Positions 55,644 through 64,000 of a DNA stretch of 64,000 nt are shown piece after piece. The DNA comes from Corynebacterium kutscheri. GTDB lineage: Bacteria; Actinomycetota; Actinomycetes; Mycobacteriales; Mycobacteriaceae. Position 1 is the first letter of the stretch, and every line of letters starts with the position of its first letter. The notes under the pieces were generated by a model. The model ran no database searches and had not been told where the DNA came from. It was given only the letters and a program-made list of their open reading frames with translations. Location of the stretch: assembly GCF_000980835.1 (NCBI RefSeq), contig NZ_CP011312.1, forward strand, positions 1,302,001 through 1,366,000. The letters run 5' to 3'. The translations under genes and the position numbers were made by a program.

Positions 55644-56216
55644 CTATGAAAAAATAGTTCGAACATATTCATAAGAGCCATCAAGTATGCATTCGTCGGC
55701 ACACACCTGTCCACCACCGTCAAAGGTATCCGACAATTTTTCTACTGCATCATGGGAATGTCTGCGAATAATATCGTGTTTTACCTGTGTACTAACTTCC
55801 TGAAACTGACCAATAGTGTGTGTGCTTAGCTGCAAAAGGACTACGCCAATCATGTTAGAGTCAGCAAAACTTTGGTTGAAACGATAATCATCAAACATCA
55901 TCACTTGATGAGGTCGCTGAAGAATCTCTGTTTCTAACAATCCTGTTCGCAAAGGTGCACCATAATCAACAACGTTTACTAGATCAGCTTCTGAAAGCTT
56001 ATCGACGCACTCAATCTGTGGTACTCCAAGGATACTTAACAATAAAGTAGCGAAAACTTCTCGCTGCCCAATGACCCCGTGCACCTGCTTACCAAAAGAT
56101 GAAAGCACATACCCCAACGCACACACGCTACCAATGACATTAGGGTTAATATGCCCAACAATGACAATTCGTTGTGTCTTATCTACTCGTGCAGTTGCCG
56201 GGGTCCAATCAAGCAT
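55644..56216 (-). CDS. Internally deleted, catalytically degenerate NrnA/DHH-like protein
   Basis: In actinobacteria the gene between rbfA and dinF encodes a DHH-DHHA1 phosphoesterase (NrnA) of about 320-340 residues, degrading nanoRNA, pAp or cyclic-di-AMP products. Here only 190 residues remain, in one frame. The N-terminal motif is GHINPNVIGS (21-30), lacking the family's DAD; NVVDYGAPLRTG replaces the DTG motif; and MMFDDYRFN (107-114) stands where DHH should be. Residues 165-185 (FDGGGQVCADECILDG) resemble the end of DHHA1, but with GGGQ in place of GGGH. So the middle is missing and all catalytic sites are altered. Start ATG 56216 keeps an AAGGA ribosome binding site. A pseudoenzyme or decaying gene. 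Confidence 0.75.
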   Translation of the reverse strand: MLDWTPATARVDKTQRIVIVGHINPNVIGSVCALGYVLSSFGKQVHGVIGQREVFATLLLSILGVPQIECVDKLSEADLVNVVDYGAPLRTGLLETEILQRPHQVMMFDDYRFNQSFADSNMIGVVLLQLSTHTIGQFQEVSTQVKHDIIRRHSHDAVEKLSDTFDGGGQVCADECILDGSYEYVRTIFS

Positions 56217-56218
56217 TA

Positions 56219-56638
56219 CTAATCCTTATATGGGTTTTCATCTCCTGCGGGCGTAGCGTTTTCTTTCAATTGAGCCAATTCTTCGTCGCGCTGTCGGGCA
56301 CGTTCTAATAAACGTTCCATATGTGCACTAGATTCTGGAACGGTATCAAGCTCAAAAGAAAGCGTAGGAGTAAACCGTACCCCTAGTTGATCACCAACGA
56401 TTTTACGTAGTTGACCTTTATAGCGATGGAGTGCTTCCGCCGCCGCCTCAGTATCTGGGGCATCGTCGAGAGTTTTACCCCGCACTGTATAAAAAACAGT
56501 GGCATCATGTAGATCACCAGTAAGACGAGTATCAGTAACCGTTATATATTCCATGCGCGGATCTTTGATTTGTAGTTCAATAGCCGTCGCAACGATAGTC
56601 TGGATGCGCTTAGCAAGCCTACCGGCACGAGCATTCAT
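56219..56638 (-). CDS. rbfA: Ribosome-binding factor A
   Basis: RbfA assists late 16S rRNA maturation. The 139-residue KH-like protein has [46 protein letters not shown] and [26 protein letters not shown] lies ahead of the start, and TATATA at 56655-56660 may be its own -10, since a terminator separates it from infB. The downstream gene starts two bases after its stop. Confidence 0.96.
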   Translation of the reverse strand: MNARAGRLAKRIQTIVATAIELQIKDPRMEYITVTDTRLTGDLHDATVFYTVRGKTLDDAPDTEAAAEALHRYKGQLRKIVGDQLGVRFTPTLSFELDTVPESSAHMERLLERARQRDEELAQLKENATPAGDENPYKD

Positions 56639-56664
56639 CTCAGTTTTTCCTTTCTATATAAGAA

Positions 56665-56691
56665 ACCGCGGTGGTTAGTGCACACCGCGGT
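56665..56691 (-). terminator. Hairpin between infB and rbfA
   Basis: ACCGCGGTG (56665-56673) / CACCGCGGT (56683-56691), with a nine-base loop, lies 15 bases after the infB stop. It is followed on the minus strand by TTTCTTATA, so termination may be partial. Confidence 0.75.
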
Positions 56692-56706
56692 CTCTTTTTC
56701 TAGCTC

Positions 56707-59403
56707 TTAGTCACGAGGGACTTCGACCTGTTCGAATACTTCCACAATATCACCAACTTGGATATCTGGATAGCTCAGTACCATACCGCACTCGTAGCCA
56801 GCCGATACCTCGGTAACATCGTCTTTTTCGCGTCGTAGCGACTCAATTGTTGCTTTCTCCACAACAACGGCATTGTCGCGCAGCAAACGGATCATTGCGT
56901 TACGACGAACCTTACCGGACTCGACCATACAACCTGCAATAAGTCCCACAGAGGAAGCCTTGAAGATCGCACGAATTTCGGCACGACCAACCTCTCGCTC
57001 CTCGTAGATTGGCTTAAGCATACCCTTAAGAGCTGCTTCAACCTCTTCGATTGCACGGTAGATAACCGTGTAGTAGCGAACATCCACGCCTTCAGCATTA
57101 GCACTTTCAGTAGCCTTGCCTTCGGCACGAACATTGAACGCAATGATCACGGCATCAGATGCAGCAGCCAAGGTAACGTTGGTTTGAGTTACGGCACCAA
57201 CACCACGATCGATGATGTTGAGCTGAACCTCGTCGTCCACTTCAATCTTAAGCAGTGCTTCTTCCAGGGCTTCCACGGAACCAGCGTTATCGCCTTTAAG
57301 AATGAGGTTAAGGGTGGAGTGTTCCTTAAGCACTGCATCCAGATCCTCCAGGGAAACGCGCTTGCGTGTCTTTGCAGCCAAAGCATTACGCTTACGAGCA
57401 TTACGTTGGCTAGCAATCTGACGAGCAACCCGGTCATCTTCAACAACCAGGATATTGTCGCCAGCACCTGGCACGCCATTAAGACCCTGCATCTGCACTG
57501 GTCGTGATGGGCCAGCTTCGGCAACATCATGACCGAATTCATCGACCATACGACGCACGCGTCCATAGGCATCGCCAACCACAACAGAGTCGCCCACGCG
57601 CAATGTACCACGTTGAACGATAATAGTTGCCACTGGGCCACGGCCACGATCCAGGTGAGCTTCAATAGCAACACCCTGGGCATCCATATCTGGGTTAGCG
57701 CGTAGATCAAGGCTAGCATCAGCTGTCAAAAGAACAGCCTCAAGCAAGCCATCAACGTTGATATTCTGCTTCGCCGAAATATCGACAAACATGGTATCGC
57801 CGCCGTACTCTTCTGGCACTAAGCCATACTCGGTAAGCTGGCCTCGGATCTTTTCCGGCGATGCACCTGGCTTATCAATCTTGTTCACGGCAACCACGAT
57901 TGGCACATCAGCTGCCTTAGCATGGTTGATTGCTTCCACCGTCTGAGGCATAACACCGTCGTCGGCAGCGACCACAAGAACCGCAATATCAGTAGATTTA
58001 GCACCACGAGCACGCATAGCCGTAAAGGCTTCGTGACCTGGGGTATCAAGGAAGGTGATCTTGCGGGAAGTACCGTCAACATCCACATTAACCTGGTAAG
58101 CGCCGATACCCTGGGTAATACCACCGGCTTCGTCGCCACCAACGTTAGTCTTACGGATGCTATCCAAAAGACGAGTCTTACCGTGGTCAACGTGACCCAT
58201 CACAGTGACTACTGGTGGACGCTGAGCAAGATCTTCTTCATTGCCTTCGTCTTCACCGAATTGCAAGTCGAAAGATTCCAAAAGTTCGCGATCTTCGTCC
58301 TCTGGAGAAACGACCTCAACCTTGTAGTTCATTTCTTCACCGAGCAGCTGCAAGGTTTCTTCATTAACCGAGGCAGTTGCTGTAACCATCTCGCCAAGAT
58401 TAAACAGAGCCTGTACCAAAGCTGCGGCATCGGTATTAATCTTCTCTGCAAAATCGGACAATGATGCACCGCGGGCAAGACGAATCGTCATGCCACCACC
58501 ATCGGGAAGGCGCACACCACCAATAACATTTGGTGCTTGCATTGCCTCGTACTCATTGCGCTTTTGCCGCTTCGACTTGCGTCCCTTACGTGGTGCGCCA
58601 CCTGGGCGACCAAAAGCACCTGCGGTGCCGCCGCGACGGCCACCACGTGCTGCTGCGCCACCACCACGGTTAGCGCCGCCAAAGTTTCCTGCACCGCCAC
58701 CCTGATTATTTTGTGGGCGACCTCCGCGATTTGAACGCGATGGCATTGCTCCTGGCGAAGGTGTTGATGGCATCATCGCTGGAGATGGACGGCGTCCGCC
58801 ACCTTGCGACGGCTGAGAATTACCACTGCGTTCCTGACGCTGACCAGGACGCGGGGCACGATCTTGGCGTTGCTGACGCTGACCAGGACGTGGGTTACCT
58901 CCTGGACGAGGACCGCCACCTGGTCGTGGAGCCTGAGAACCGGTAGAAAATGGGTTATTTGCTACCCGCGGCTTTGGTGCCTGTGGTTTAGGCATTGCGG
59001 AAGGTGTTGGTTTCGCTGCTTGTGGCTTAGGTGCAGCCGGCTTTGGTGCGGCTGGTTTTGGCGCTTGTGGTTTCACAGCAGCAGGTTTTGGCGCTGCTGG
59101 TTTAGGTGCAGCCGGCTTTGGTGCGGCTGGTTTTGGCGCTTGTGGTTTCACAGCAGCAGGTTTTGGCGCTGCCGGCTTAGCAGCAGCCGGCTTTGGTGGC
59201 TGAGGTGCTGCTGCTTTAGCTGGCGCAGGCTTTGCTTCCTCAGTTTGACCATAATGCTGCTTCATCTTCTTAACCACTGGTGGTTCAATGGTTGAAGATG
59301 CAGTTTTAACAAACTCACCCTGTTCTTTCAGGGTTGCGAGTAGTTCCTTGCTTGTTACACCGAGTTGCTTTGCAAGCTCATGTACACGTAGCTTTCCGGG
59401 CAC
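56707..59403 (-). CDS. infB: Translation initiation factor IF-2
   Basis: IF-2 places initiator tRNA on the ribosome using GTP. The 898 residues have an N-terminal helical domain ([26 protein letters not shown]), a Pro/Ala/Lys- then Arg/Gly-rich low-complexity region (about 60-285) including a tandem 25-residue repeat, a second IF2-N ([14 protein letters not shown]), the G domain with GHVDHGKT at about 403 and NKIDKPGA, and C-terminal domains. GTG start at 59403 with AGGAGAGAA upstream. ylxR and nusA precede it in the same operon. Confidence 0.97.
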   Translation of the reverse strand: MPGKLRVHELAKQLGVTSKELLATLKEQGEFVKTASSTIEPPVVKKMKQHYGQTEEAKPAPAKAAAPQPPKPAAAKPAAPKPAAVKPQAPKPAAPKPAAPKPAAPKPAAVKPQAPKPAAPKPAAPKPQAAKPTPSAMPKPQAPKPRVANNPFSTGSQAPRPGGGPRPGGNPRPGQRQQRQDRAPRPGQRQERSGNSQPSQGGGRRPSPAMMPSTPSPGAMPSRSNRGGRPQNNQGGGAGNFGGANRGGGAAARGGRRGGTAGAFGRPGGAPRKGRKSKRQKRNEYEAMQAPNVIGGVRLPDGGGMTIRLARGASLSDFAEKINTDAAALVQALFNLGEMVTATASVNEETLQLLGEEMNYKVEVVSPEDEDRELLESFDLQFGEDEGNEEDLAQRPPVVTVMGHVDHGKTRLLDSIRKTNVGGDEAGGITQGIGAYQVNVDVDGTSRKITFLDTPGHEAFTAMRARGAKSTDIAVLVVAADDGVMPQTVEAINHAKAADVPIVVAVNKIDKPGASPEKIRGQLTEYGLVPEEYGGDTMFVDISAKQNINVDGLLEAVLLTADASLDLRANPDMDAQGVAIEAHLDRGRGPVATIIVQRGTLRVGDSVVVGDAYGRVRRMVDEFGHDVAEAGPSRPVQMQGLNGVPGAGDNILVVEDDRVARQIASQRNARKRNALAAKTRKRVSLEDLDAVLKEHSTLNLILKGDNAGSVEALEEALLKIEVDDEVQLNIIDRGVGAVTQTNVTLAAASDAVIIAFNVRAEGKATESANAEGVDVRYYTVIYRAIEEVEAALKGMLKPIYEEREVGRAEIRAIFKASSVGLIAGCMVESGKVRRNAMIRLLRDNAVVVEKATIESLRREKDDVTEVSAGYECGMVLSYPDIQVGDIVEVFEQVEVPRD
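59027..59176. repeat. 75-bp tandem repeat in infB
   Basis: Two near-identical copies of 75 bases (59027-59101 and 59102-59176) encode 25 residues each of the Pro-Ala-Lys pattern ([15 protein letters not shown] type). Being 25 codons long, gain or loss of a copy keeps the frame. It is likely to vary in length between strains. Confidence 0.9.
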
Positions 59404-59422
59404 TTCTCTCCTCGTGTTTTTT

Positions 59423-59453
59423 GGAGGAGGCCGCCCGTTATGCGCGTGCCTCC
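59423..59453 (-). other. Hairpin in the infB leader
   Basis: GGAGGC (59426-59431) and GCCTCC (59448-59453) can pair 23 bases before the infB start, in the ylxR-infB gap. On the minus strand it is followed by AAAAAA rather than Ts, so it is not a terminator. A leader structure or processing site is possible. Confidence 0.4.
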
Positions 59454-59503
59454 ACCGTAGTTACATTGACGTTCATCGCTGATGCTTCATCGTGTGCTTA
59501 CCA

Positions 59504-59782
59504 TCAGTGTTCGGTCTTCCTATCAGTTAGGTACTTTCGTACATGACCTGTATCTACCGGAGCAGACACTTTCAGCGCCCGTGCAAATGCATGACGCTTT
59601 TCTGCTTGTTCCAACGCCGCAAGCGTGGCAGTAATCCACGCTCCCCGACCAGGAAGAACTCTTGCTGGGTCGGCAAGAATAATCGACGGGTTACCGTGGT
59701 CGGCGACAACCCGCAACAATTCATGCTCAGGTAAACGCTGCTTAGTAGCAATGCATGTTTTCATGCGACACTGCGCTGGCAT
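59504..59782 (-). CDS. ylxR: YlxR family RNA-binding protein
   Basis: A 92-residue DUF448/YlxR protein of the nusA-infB operon. The family signature is MKTCIATKQRLPEHELLRVV and LPGRGAWIT. The fold binds nucleic acid, and a role with RNase P has been proposed in Bacillus. The start at 59782 may be early or late by a few codons. It lies 61 bases after nusA and 100 before infB. Confidence 0.93.
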   Translation of the reverse strand: MPAQCRMKTCIATKQRLPEHELLRVVADHGNPSIILADPARVLPGRGAWITATLAALEQAEKRHAFARALKVSAPVDTGHVRKYLTDRKTEH

Positions 59783-59843
59783 GACGCTCCCTTGTTGGAC
59801 AACGCACCAGTGTACGCGATTTTTTGTCCTAATTGGTAATTAT

Positions 59844-60836
59844 TTAGCTAGCGTCCGAACGGATATCAATCTTCCAACCGGTAAGACGCGCTGCCAAACG
59901 AACATTCTGGCCTTCTTTGCCAATAGCAAGTGAAAGCTGATAATCCGGAACTGTGACCTGTGCGGCTTGAGCTTCTTCATCAGTGATGACAGCTTTAACA
60001 ACCTTCGATGGAGCTAAAGCATTCCCAACATACTTTGCGGGATCTTCGTCGAAATCAATAATGTCGATCTTTTCGCCGCCAAGCTCCCGCATAATATTAT
60101 TCACACGCTGACCACGTGGACCGATACATGCTCCTTTAGCGTTAAGCCCTTTTACAGTTGCTCGCACGGCAATCTTCGAGCGGTGCCCAGCTTCACGAGC
60201 GATAGAAACAATCTCCACCGAACCATCGGCTACTTCTGGCACCTCTAATTCAAACAAACGACGAACCAGTTCTGGGTGGGTACGCGAAAGATTAATCTGC
60301 AGCGAACGCTCATTACGGTTGACCTCCACCACATATGCTTTGACTCGATCGCCATGAGAAAACTTCTCACCCGGGATCTGTTCGGCTGGAATAATCACAC
60401 CATCCTGGCCATCATTTTCCGAACCAAAATGCACAACAACAATGCCGCGCTCATTTGCCGCAAAATCAGCTTGAACTACCCCAGAGACAATTTGGCCAGT
60501 GTATTCCGAATACTCCGAATAGGCTTGGCGAACCTCACCTTCTCGCATCCTTCGCAGCGTCGCCTCCCGAACTGCAGTACCTGCGATACGGCTAAAATTC
60601 GACGGAGTATCATCATATTCAGAAACCACAGTTCCGTCATCATCAAGTTCGCTAACGATGACACTTACTGCACCTGTTACCGAATCAATATCAACACGAA
60701 CAGGGATTTGTTCAGGTGCTTCTTTAAACTCAAGATACGAACGCAATAATGCTTGTGCGATCACAGCCAACATATCATCAACGGCGATCCCACTTTGCGA
60801 CTCAATATCTTTGAGCGCCGAAACATCAATATTCAC
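59844..60836 (-). CDS. nusA: Transcription termination/antitermination protein NusA
   Basis: NusA binds RNA polymerase and modulates pausing, termination and antitermination. The 330-residue protein has the N-terminal polymerase-binding domain (about 1-110), an S1 domain ([21 protein letters not shown]) and two KH domains ([47 protein letters not shown]). The GTG start overlaps the rimP stop as GTGA. Confidence 0.97.
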   Translation of the reverse strand: MNIDVSALKDIESQSGIAVDDMLAVIAQALLRSYLEFKEAPEQIPVRVDIDSVTGAVSVIVSELDDDGTVVSEYDDTPSNFSRIAGTAVREATLRRMREGEVRQAYSEYSEYTGQIVSGVVQADFAANERGIVVVHFGSENDGQDGVIIPAEQIPGEKFSHGDRVKAYVVEVNRNERSLQINLSRTHPELVRRLFELEVPEVADGSVEIVSIAREAGHRSKIAVRATVKGLNAKGACIGPRGQRVNNIMRELGGEKIDIIDFDEDPAKYVGNALAPSKVVKAVITDEEAQAAQVTVPDYQLSLAIGKEGQNVRLAARLTGWKIDIRSDAS

Positions 60837-61375
60837 TTATTTTCCTCTCGCCACGAAATGGCTTCATCAAATGACATTGCTGCCAGCTCCAACTCATCGG
60901 CTGCTGGCTTTGCGAATTCAATATCTACCACTGCACCCAGCTCTGACACCAATTCAACTGGATCCACAACTAATTTCTTAGCAACTCGACGAATAATAAT
61001 CACGCGTTCTTCGGTATCATCAAGCGCACCAATGCGCCCTACCCCGGAAGAAAGAATTATTTTCCTACCACGGTTGCGTCGCCAATGTCTTGGCTTAGTC
61101 AATGGCTGATCGACTCCGGGAGTTCCCACCTCCAAGGTGTAACCAGGCCCAAAGTTTATGGCACCATTTTCTTCGGCCTTATCGAACGCCTGGGAAATCT
61201 CTCCAGAAAGAATTTCTATCCGATCAGAATCAACCCGCTGATCACCATCAACTGCAATGGCAACCACAGATTTTTTCCCTGCCCGTGAGACTTTAATCCC
61301 TTCAAGATCTAATCCATAACGGGTAATAATCGGTAAAACTATTGCCTCAATATCTAAATTCGATGGAAATGCCAT
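60833..61375 (-). CDS. rimP: Ribosome maturation factor RimP
   Basis: RimP helps assemble the 30S subunit. The protein has [49 protein letters not shown] and the C-terminal strand region ending in SWREENK. ATG 61375 (MAFPSNLD) gives 180 residues and agrees with the start I recall for C. glutamicum. An ATG 39 bases further upstream (61414) is seven bases behind TACTTT and could be used on a leaderless message. It heads the rimP-nusA-ylxR-infB operon. Confidence 0.94.
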   Translation of the reverse strand: MAFPSNLDIEAIVLPIITRYGLDLEGIKVSRAGKKSVVAIAVDGDQRVDSDRIEILSGEISQAFDKAEENGAINFGPGYTLEVGTPGVDQPLTKPRHWRRNRGRKIILSSGVGRIGALDDTEERVIIIRRVAKKLVVDPVELVSELGAVVDIEFAKPAADELELAAMSFDEAISWREENK

Positions 61376-61436
61376 ACCTGCAAGCCTAGCGTGTGCTACA
61401 GCACCACCGCGCATTCACGATAAAGTAGCAAGCGTT
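61376..61436. promoter_or_regulatory. Compact divergent promoter rimP / lipoprotein gene
   Basis: TAAAGTA at 61421-61427 reads TAAAGT on the plus strand and TACTTT on the minus strand, both acceptable -10 boxes. Starts lie 10 bases away on the plus side (61437) and seven bases away on the minus side (61414). Thus one seven-base element may drive both directions. Confidence 0.6.
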
Positions 61437-62189
61437 ATGAAACCTGTCTTCAGCCTCATTCTGTCCGCGTTCGCACTCGCCTCCTGTAGTGTACTCCATG
61501 GCCCGACCGCCGATCCCACCCTCTCGCTTATCTATTCCGATGCGGTAGCCAACACGGAACAAGGCATCGACCGAGCCGAAGATGCTGCAACCCTGGAAAA
61601 AGAAATTCTTCGCTTATGTGGACACCACGAAGATGGTTCCACACCTGACTCTTGTGCCATCAAAACCGCTACAACTCCAGCACATAACATCACTGAGTCC
61701 AGCACCAGAATCTTCACTTCTGTCGATAGTATCCCGCAGGAATCCATGGGTATTGTTGCTACCCAGTTTGTGCATCTAGCATCACTTGGCGCTACAATTC
61801 CTGAACTCCCAGCTAACATCACACTCACCGATGCAGAAACAGAAGCTGCAACCGCATTACTACAGCGACACCACGCAACAATTTATGGCTTAGGTGTTGC
61901 GCTGAGTTATAGCGACAACGAAGACACAATTACTTCGCTTATTAGCACCCACACCAAATCTGCTTCCCAGCTACAACAACTCCTCAGCGACGACCTCGTA
62001 GCGGAGGCAGGTTATAGCTTTACCGAATCTGCGCAGATTACCGATGCGGCAAGCGCACAAAATTTTATTACTACCGAAGAGAAACTTTTTCTCGAAGAAA
62101 TTCTTTTTCATGCTAGCCAAGCCGAAACTCCTTCTTGGCGACAATATCTTCTCATTGAAGCAGCACGAGCTGCTACTAGTGCTCATTAA
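61437..62189 (+). CDS. Lipoprotein with DUF4439 ferritin-like domain
   Basis: A 250-residue secreted lipoprotein: signal peptide with lipobox LASC and lipidated Cys17. The mature part is helical, in the position of M. tuberculosis Rv2844 (DUF4439, ferritin-like) between rimP and proS. Visible helices are EAATALLQRHHATIYGLGVALSY with His/Glu/Tyr, SASQLQQLLS, and AETPSWRQYLLIEAARAA. No ribosome binding site is seen and the start is 10 bases after a -10 box, so the message may be leaderless. Function unknown. Confidence 0.85.
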   Translation: MKPVFSLILSAFALASCSVLHGPTADPTLSLIYSDAVANTEQGIDRAEDAATLEKEILRLCGHHEDGSTPDSCAIKTATTPAHNITESSTRIFTSVDSIPQESMGIVATQFVHLASLGATIPELPANITLTDAETEAATALLQRHHATIYGLGVALSYSDNEDTITSLISTHTKSASQLQQLLSDDLVAEAGYSFTESAQITDAASAQNFITTEEKLFLEEILFHASQAETPSWRQYLLIEAARAATSAH

Positions 62190-62434
62190 AGTTTTTCATA
62201 TGACTTAGCATGATCCGGTAAGTGCTTACCAAACCGTACTCATATAGTGAGCACGTCGTTCCTGCACGATCCACATTGCTATTCGGTATTGAAAAATCAC
62301 GACATCAAGAAAAACTTAAGCCATAAAGCTACAGCACAAAACATCCTTAAAGCATGTCTACTAAGTGAGAATGTCTCGCATATTGATTCCCTAAATAAAA
62401 TTGATCCCGCCCAAAATGGTAAGTAGCCAAAGCC
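62190..62434. other. Gap between the lipoprotein gene and proS
   Basis: About 245 bases with no convincing gene on either strand and no tRNA-like fold by eye. Confidence 0.5.
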
Positions 62435-62485
62435 AAAAATCTGTGAATCCTTACCTACACAAAGGCTGTGGATCCACAGATTTTT
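62435..62485. terminator. Bidirectional terminator before the proS end
   Basis: A 16-base arm (62435-62450) pairs with 62470-62485, with one A-C mismatch, and the stem ends are A/T-rich so both strands have a T-run. It serves proS and possibly the lipoprotein gene. Confidence 0.85.
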
Positions 62486-62522
62486 ACTGTGTTTGAGAAA
62501 AGTTTTCTCGTACTAATGATTG

Positions 62523-64000
62523 TTACTCACGACCCAGCTGCTGCTTGATTACCTCAAGAATTTCATCTTTAGCAACATCAAAAGTTTCCCCACCGCGTAC
62601 CCGTAGCTCAATAATGCCGTCGGCAAAAGATCGGCCAAGAATAACTGCTAGTGGCATACCAAGTAGCTCAGCATCTTTGAATTTTACGCCAGGGCTAACC
62701 TTAGGGCGGTCGTCGTAAAGCACTTCGATGCCTGCTTCATCAAGAGCCGTAACAAGCTCTTCCCCGGCGCGAAGCGCTGCTTCATCCTTATTAGCCACGC
62801 ACACGTGCACTTGGTATGGAGCCGCATCGATTGGCCAGTTAAGGCCTTTTTCGTCGTGGCGTTGTTCAGCTAAAACAGCCATGAGGCGAGAAACACCAAT
62901 ACCGTAGCTACCCATAGTTGGGATAACGCGTTTGCCGTTTTCATCAAGAATCTGAACGTCAAAAGCTTCAGTATATTTGCGACCAAGCTGGAAGATGTGA
63001 CCAAGTTCAATACCGCGGGCAAGAGTTAGCACGCCTTGTCCATCAGGAGCAGGGTCACCTTCTTTGATTTCGGCGGCTTCAATGTATTCGTCGATGTGAA
63101 AATCTCGTCCGGTTACCAGCCCAACAATATGGTGTTGCGGTATATCAGCACCAGTTATCCAGCTAGTGCCACTGACAACGCGCGGATCGGCAAGTACCCG
63201 AATACCATTGTCATTAAGTGTCCGTGGGCCGATATATCCTTTAACCATAAATGGGTGTGCTACAAAATCTTCTTCCTCAGCCAAGCTAACGCTGAGTGGT
63301 TCTAGTGAAGCTTCGAGTCGTTTCATATCAACTTCACGATCACCAGGAACAAGAATGCCCATTAATTCGGAGCTCTCAGCGCCTGGGGCGGTTGTGCGCA
63401 CCATAATGCATTTCAGTGTGTCGCTGGCCTCTACTGGACGACCGTCGATAAGCACTCCCTCAGACTGTGCCCATTGCACAAGTGCTGCAATAGTTTCCGC
63501 AGCTGGAGTTTGGTACACAACGGCCTCGGGTTGTCCTTCAATGGGACGCTCAATGCCAGGCTGAGTAACCACAGCCTCCACATTGGCGGCATAATCACCC
63601 TCAGTAGCGCGGACAAAAGTATCCTCACCGGTTTCCGCGTAGCCTAAAAACTCTTCGGAAGCGCTACCGCCCATAGCGCCACTAGTAGCAGCACAAATTG
63701 CGTACTTAACCCCTAGGCGATCAAAAACCCGCTGGTAGGCACGTCGATGTGCTAGGTAAGACTCTGCTAATCCAGCATCGGTTAAGTCAAAGGAATAAGA
63801 ATCCTTCATCACAAATTCGCGCCCACGTAAAATACCAGCGCGAGGCCGTTCTTCGTCACGGTACTTAGTTTGAATTTGATACAGGGTAACCGGGAAATCT
63901 TTATACGAAGAGTAAAGGTCTTTTACTACTCCGGCAAACATTTCCTCATGGGTAGGACCTAGCAGCATATCCGCGTTTTTACGGTCTTTAAGTCGGAAAA
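62523..64000 (-). CDS. proS: Prolyl-tRNA synthetase, 5'-truncated by the window edge
   Basis: Charges proline onto tRNA. The frame runs off the window at 64000; at least 492 residues are present of about 580-600. Seen are class II motif 2 ([10 protein letters not shown], then [16 protein letters not shown]), the inserted editing domain (about 180-330 of the visible part, [25 protein letters not shown] and [10 protein letters not shown]), motif 3 [17 protein letters not shown], and the anticodon-binding domain ([18 protein letters not shown]). It is the bacterial three-domain form with the editing insert. Confidence 0.97.
   Translation of the reverse strand, partial: FRLKDRKNADMLLGPTHEEMFAGVVKDLYSSYKDFPVTLYQIQTKYRDEERPRAGILRGREFVMKDSYSFDLTDAGLAESYLAHRRAYQRVFDRLGVKYAICAATSGAMGGSASEEFLGYAETGEDTFVRATEGDYAANVEAVVTQPGIERPIEGQPEAVVYQTPAAETIAALVQWAQSEGVLIDGRPVEASDTLKCIMVRTTAPGAESSELMGILVPGDREVDMKRLEASLEPLSVSLAEEEDFVAHPFMVKGYIGPRTLNDNGIRVLADPRVVSGTSWITGADIPQHHIVGLVTGRDFHIDEYIEAAEIKEGDPAPDGQGVLTLARGIELGHIFQLGRKYTEAFDVQILDENGKRVIPTMGSYGIGVSRLMAVLAEQRHDEKGLNWPIDAAPYQVHVCVANKDEAALRAGEELVTALDEAGIEVLYDDRPKVSPGVKFKDAELLGMPLAVILGRSFADGIIELRVRGGETFDVAKDEILEVIKQQLGRE

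Noticed and set aside
56219..56638. Frameshift or sequencing error hiding the rest of NrnA
   Set aside because: The gap between the rbfA and dinF stops and starts is fully used by the 190-codon frame; there is no room for the missing 130-150 residues in any frame.
58490..59295. Pro/Arg-rich and Trp/Arg/Cys-rich plus-strand frames opposite infB
   Set aside because: These are mirror translations of the infB low-complexity repeat, not genes.
62190..62522. tRNA or small RNA in the gap before proS
   Set aside because: No cloverleaf or T-arm consensus is visible; only the terminator is supported.

Overview
The window reads as core chromosome of a Corynebacterium, one with fairly AT-rich codon use (GC not counted). 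The evidence is gene content and order. hrpA-nrdR-divS-lexA-sugR, ptsI/fruR-fruK-fruA-ptsH, hflX, dapF-miaA, miaB, recX-recA, bioYMN, clgR-pspA, ftsK, rnj-dapA-thyX-dapB, pnp-rpsO-ribF-truB-pptT-pptH-dinF, rbfA-infB-ylxR-nusA-rimP and proS follow the order I recall from C. glutamicum and partly from Mycobacterium. Species cannot be fixed without a database search. I see no prophage, insertion sequence, CRISPR array, rRNA or tRNA gene.

Layout. 1-5.5 kb: 3' part of hrpA, nrdR, then the divergent SOS pair divS/lexA with a cluster of LexA-type half-sites between them. 5.9-13.3 kb: a sugar phosphotransferase (PTS) cluster with sugR, ptsI, fruR-fruK-fruA and ptsH, giving both general PTS proteins, the fructose transporter, 1-phosphofructokinase and two DeoR repressors. 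13.4-26.9 kb: a uracil/xanthine permease, hflX, two uncharacterised genes, dapF-miaA and a coupled unknown gene, a DUF349 protein, an acetyltransferase, a QorR-like regulator with a divergent NAD(P)-binding partner, a membrane protein and miaB. 27-38.2 kb: recA-recX with a possible SOS element upstream, the biotin importer bioYMN behind a BioQ-like box, the envelope-stress pair clgR/pspA with cinA and pgsA, a TerC gene behind a probable manganese riboswitch, and ftsK. 38.3-47.1 kb: RNase J, dapA, thyX, dapB and a MacAB-like export cassette. 47.1-64 kb: RNA processing and translation genes (pnp, rpsO, truB, rbfA, infB, ylxR, nusA, rimP, proS), ribF, a nucleoside hydrolase, the opposed phosphopantetheinyl enzymes PptT and PptH, a MATE transporter and a badly degraded NrnA-type gene.

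Genes are densely packed. Many neighbours overlap by 1-4 bases (GTGA, ATGA, TGATG or TAATG), which suggests translational coupling. Several starts lie 6-10 bases behind a plausible -10 box and look leaderless, as is common in corynebacteria. Strong hairpin terminators separate most transcription units.

I found no wholly new multi-gene system. The observations most worth following are: a yybP-ykoY-type manganese riboswitch whose 3' strand is complementary to the terC ribosome binding site; an in-frame but internally deleted and catalytically dead NrnA homologue; a 13-bp inverted repeat of LexA-type half-sites upstream of recA; a YodB-like palindrome between a QorR-like regulator and its partner; an unknown protein with a Cys/Gly-rich tail; and a shared -10 hexamer serving both directions between rimP and a lipoprotein gene.
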